Part shown: positions 62,226-64,000 of the stretch, one piece after another | Layout of the letters: each line of letters starts with the position of its first letter | Numbering within the stretch: the first letter of the stretch is position 1 | Assembly (NCBI RefSeq): GCF_021155765.1 | Contig: NC_060115.1 | Location: forward strand, 11,760,493 to 11,824,492 | Origin: Diprion similis | Taxonomy: Eukaryota > Arthropoda > Insecta > Hymenoptera > Diprionidae | Direction of reading: 5' to 3' | DNA length: 64,000 nucleotides | Made by a program: the position numbers and the translations under genes | The notes under the pieces: model-generated | Seen by the model: the letters and a program-made list of their open reading frames with translations, nothing else | The model's database searches: none | What the model was told of the DNA's origin: nothing

Positions 62226-64000
62226 TTCTTAAGTCATCATGATATACATATAATCACATAATGTATTATACTATATAAAATATACACTACCTAATTGATT
62301 TTAACTGACCTGATGCCCAGAATGAGCTATTTATAATATATATTATAATAACATGCTCATTGTTGTAACGATGCTGATAATTTTTCAGCTTCACGAGAGA
62401 TAGCCCTTTTGCAATCCACTATACAGAAATAAGTACAAGATATTATTCAATCCTAGTATTGCTTTTCGAATAGTCGATATTTGTAGGGATCATTTCAGCA
62501 GGATTATTCAAACTGAAATCGGCGGTAGCATATATCAGGGATTCGATCAATTCTTTGTACAGTAAAACTTGGCAATTAAAGACAACCTATTAATTATGAG
62601 AATGCCAACTAATCGGAGGGTAACTATTATTACTAATGTTTTACGTGGTATAGAACAGCAATCTCATCGGCTGAATGACACAATTTCACGTAAAAACCAA
62701 ACCAACCTAACGGAAGTTTAACCGCAAAGCGAACAATGAGGCGTTTTCTGATAAAGGTATAATTGCTACCTCGTATGTATTGATTCATTCGGAACAAAGT
62801 TCAAAATGTAGAAAAGCCTTCACATCGCATTGCGTGAATATCAGAAATATTTAGATTCATTTGTAAGGTACATATAAACCCTCAAAATCCAATATGGTCG
62901 CTGAGATCCCTGGAGCGGGCACATCATAGAACTTACATACCGAAGGGGCATGCTTGATGTTTTGGAAAACCGTCGAACCTCTTGGCAATATACAATTAAC
63001 TACAAAATCGTTCCATAACAGCTCTACAAAAGCTTAAAAGTGATTCAGTATCTCACTATTCCATATGCCGCAATTTGCAAGTCAGTTATACCCTGCCAGT
63101 TATGTATATATTTTATAATAAGCACTGTCTATGACTTATAACAATTTCAATATTTCTTTCAACATTGCAGAATACTTCTTTAATACATTATAACCCAAGC
63201 AATAATTGATGCATTCACATATACAACATAGCTAGGTGAATTGCTTGTAATTGTTCAATGTGTTCTTCTTGTAATGGTACATTGAAATCAACAATATAAG
63301 ATATTCTGTAAGATGATTATAAATATACATCAATGATATCTTCTAAGAAACAACAGAGAGGTCCAGCTATAGAGGGCGTGGCTTTTCCGTTGCCTATGGA
63401 TGCGCTGCTTACAGATTTAGGACATCCAATATTGCTTGTACAGTTATATGGACCAATGTTATTTTATACCGGATGTCGTTGATTCACACGGTAAGAAGAA
63501 GAATTCGATCGTCTTGCCATTCGTGTATAACAACTTTACAATCATTTTGGTGTGGTGTACTTTACACCGATAGATACGACACGTCCTGTGTAGTACAAAC
63601 ACAAAATAATCTGCTTTTAGTACAAAAATAATTGCCGCTTGAATTGCTAACCGCAGCAGACGAACGAGATCGACAATCCCAAAGACGTTATTATCTATAT
63701 CCCTACTAAAAATAATAAAAATTCTACAGGATACTGACGTCGATATTTTTTGTAAGGATACCTATCATTCTAAGAGTAAAGCATGTTATTGTTAGTAACG
63801 AGTGTTGCCAAGGTATCGGAAACCTGTACATGACCCCGAGAGTTTGTGATATAGTGTATACAGAGAAAGCAGAGAGTTAAACTTACACCCGGTGGAATGT
63901 ACCTACAATACAGTACGTCCGCCTAAATTGGGAAGTGGGAATCAGGTTGTGATCATCATATACCTATATAAGAGTCTTATATCTTCTTGCGTTATATCTA
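62226..64000. other. Gene-free right end
   Basis: AT-rich sequence without an ORF or splice pattern I can support. A short GC-richer patch at about 63360-63410 contains AGGGCGTGGC, a KLF/Sp-like box, and could belong to a promoter of a gene beyond the window. Confidence 0.4.

Overview
This is eukaryotic nuclear DNA from an insect. The genes are interrupted by GT-AG introns, intergenic DNA is long and AT-rich, poly-A/T and TA tracts are common, and core promoters show TATA plus the arthropod TCAGT initiator. The gene content (a CYP9-clan P450, a DOS/Gab adaptor, insect-style TDRD3 and a tiny Cys-rich metallothionein) fits a holometabolous insect. I think Hymenoptera is most likely, from the style of the P450, but that is inference. 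I see no prokaryotic, viral or organelle signal.

Layout. Positions 1-9997 look like the 3' part of a large intron; a plus-strand terminal exon (9998-10153) with its 3' UTR follows. Positions 10.5-36 kb hold no recognisable protein-coding gene. This stretch carries inserted repeats: three copies of one TA-flanked foldback element (the first, at 4.8 kb, lies in the intron), a second foldback family, a TTAA-flanked piggyBac-type MITE and a 620-bp dispersed repeat in two copies. It also has microsatellites and one plausible minus-strand exon (33044-33229). A complete three-exon metallothionein gene lies at 36.5-37.5 kb (minus) with a TATA box and metal-response-element cores. Two more long foldback elements (38.0-38.5 and 40.0-41.1 kb) and a probable minus-strand 5' exon (41595-41808) follow.

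The right third is gene-dense and all on the minus strand. It holds a seven-exon GRB2-associated-binding/Daughter-of-sevenless adaptor (46.6-50.7 kb, 5' exon near 51.24 kb) and an unidentified membrane-protein ORF with a possible small upstream ORF (53.0-54.1 kb). A single-exon CYP9-type cytochrome P450 (55.0-56.6 kb) and an eleven-exon Tudor-domain protein TDRD3 (58.1-61.5 kb) complete it. Positions 62-64 kb show no gene I can support.

The genes do not form one pathway: they are receptor-tyrosine-kinase signalling (Gab), xenobiotic metabolism (CYP9), metal handling (metallothionein) and RNA/topoisomerase regulation (TDRD3). Exon coordinates were derived by hand from reading frame, phase and splice consensus; no alignment or search was run. 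I did not find a new multi-gene system. The most unusual items are the foldback-element cluster, a near-perfect 35-bp-arm hairpin at 54.5 kb carrying inverted CCAAT motifs, two NAGNAG tandem acceptors, and the two-exon small ORF.
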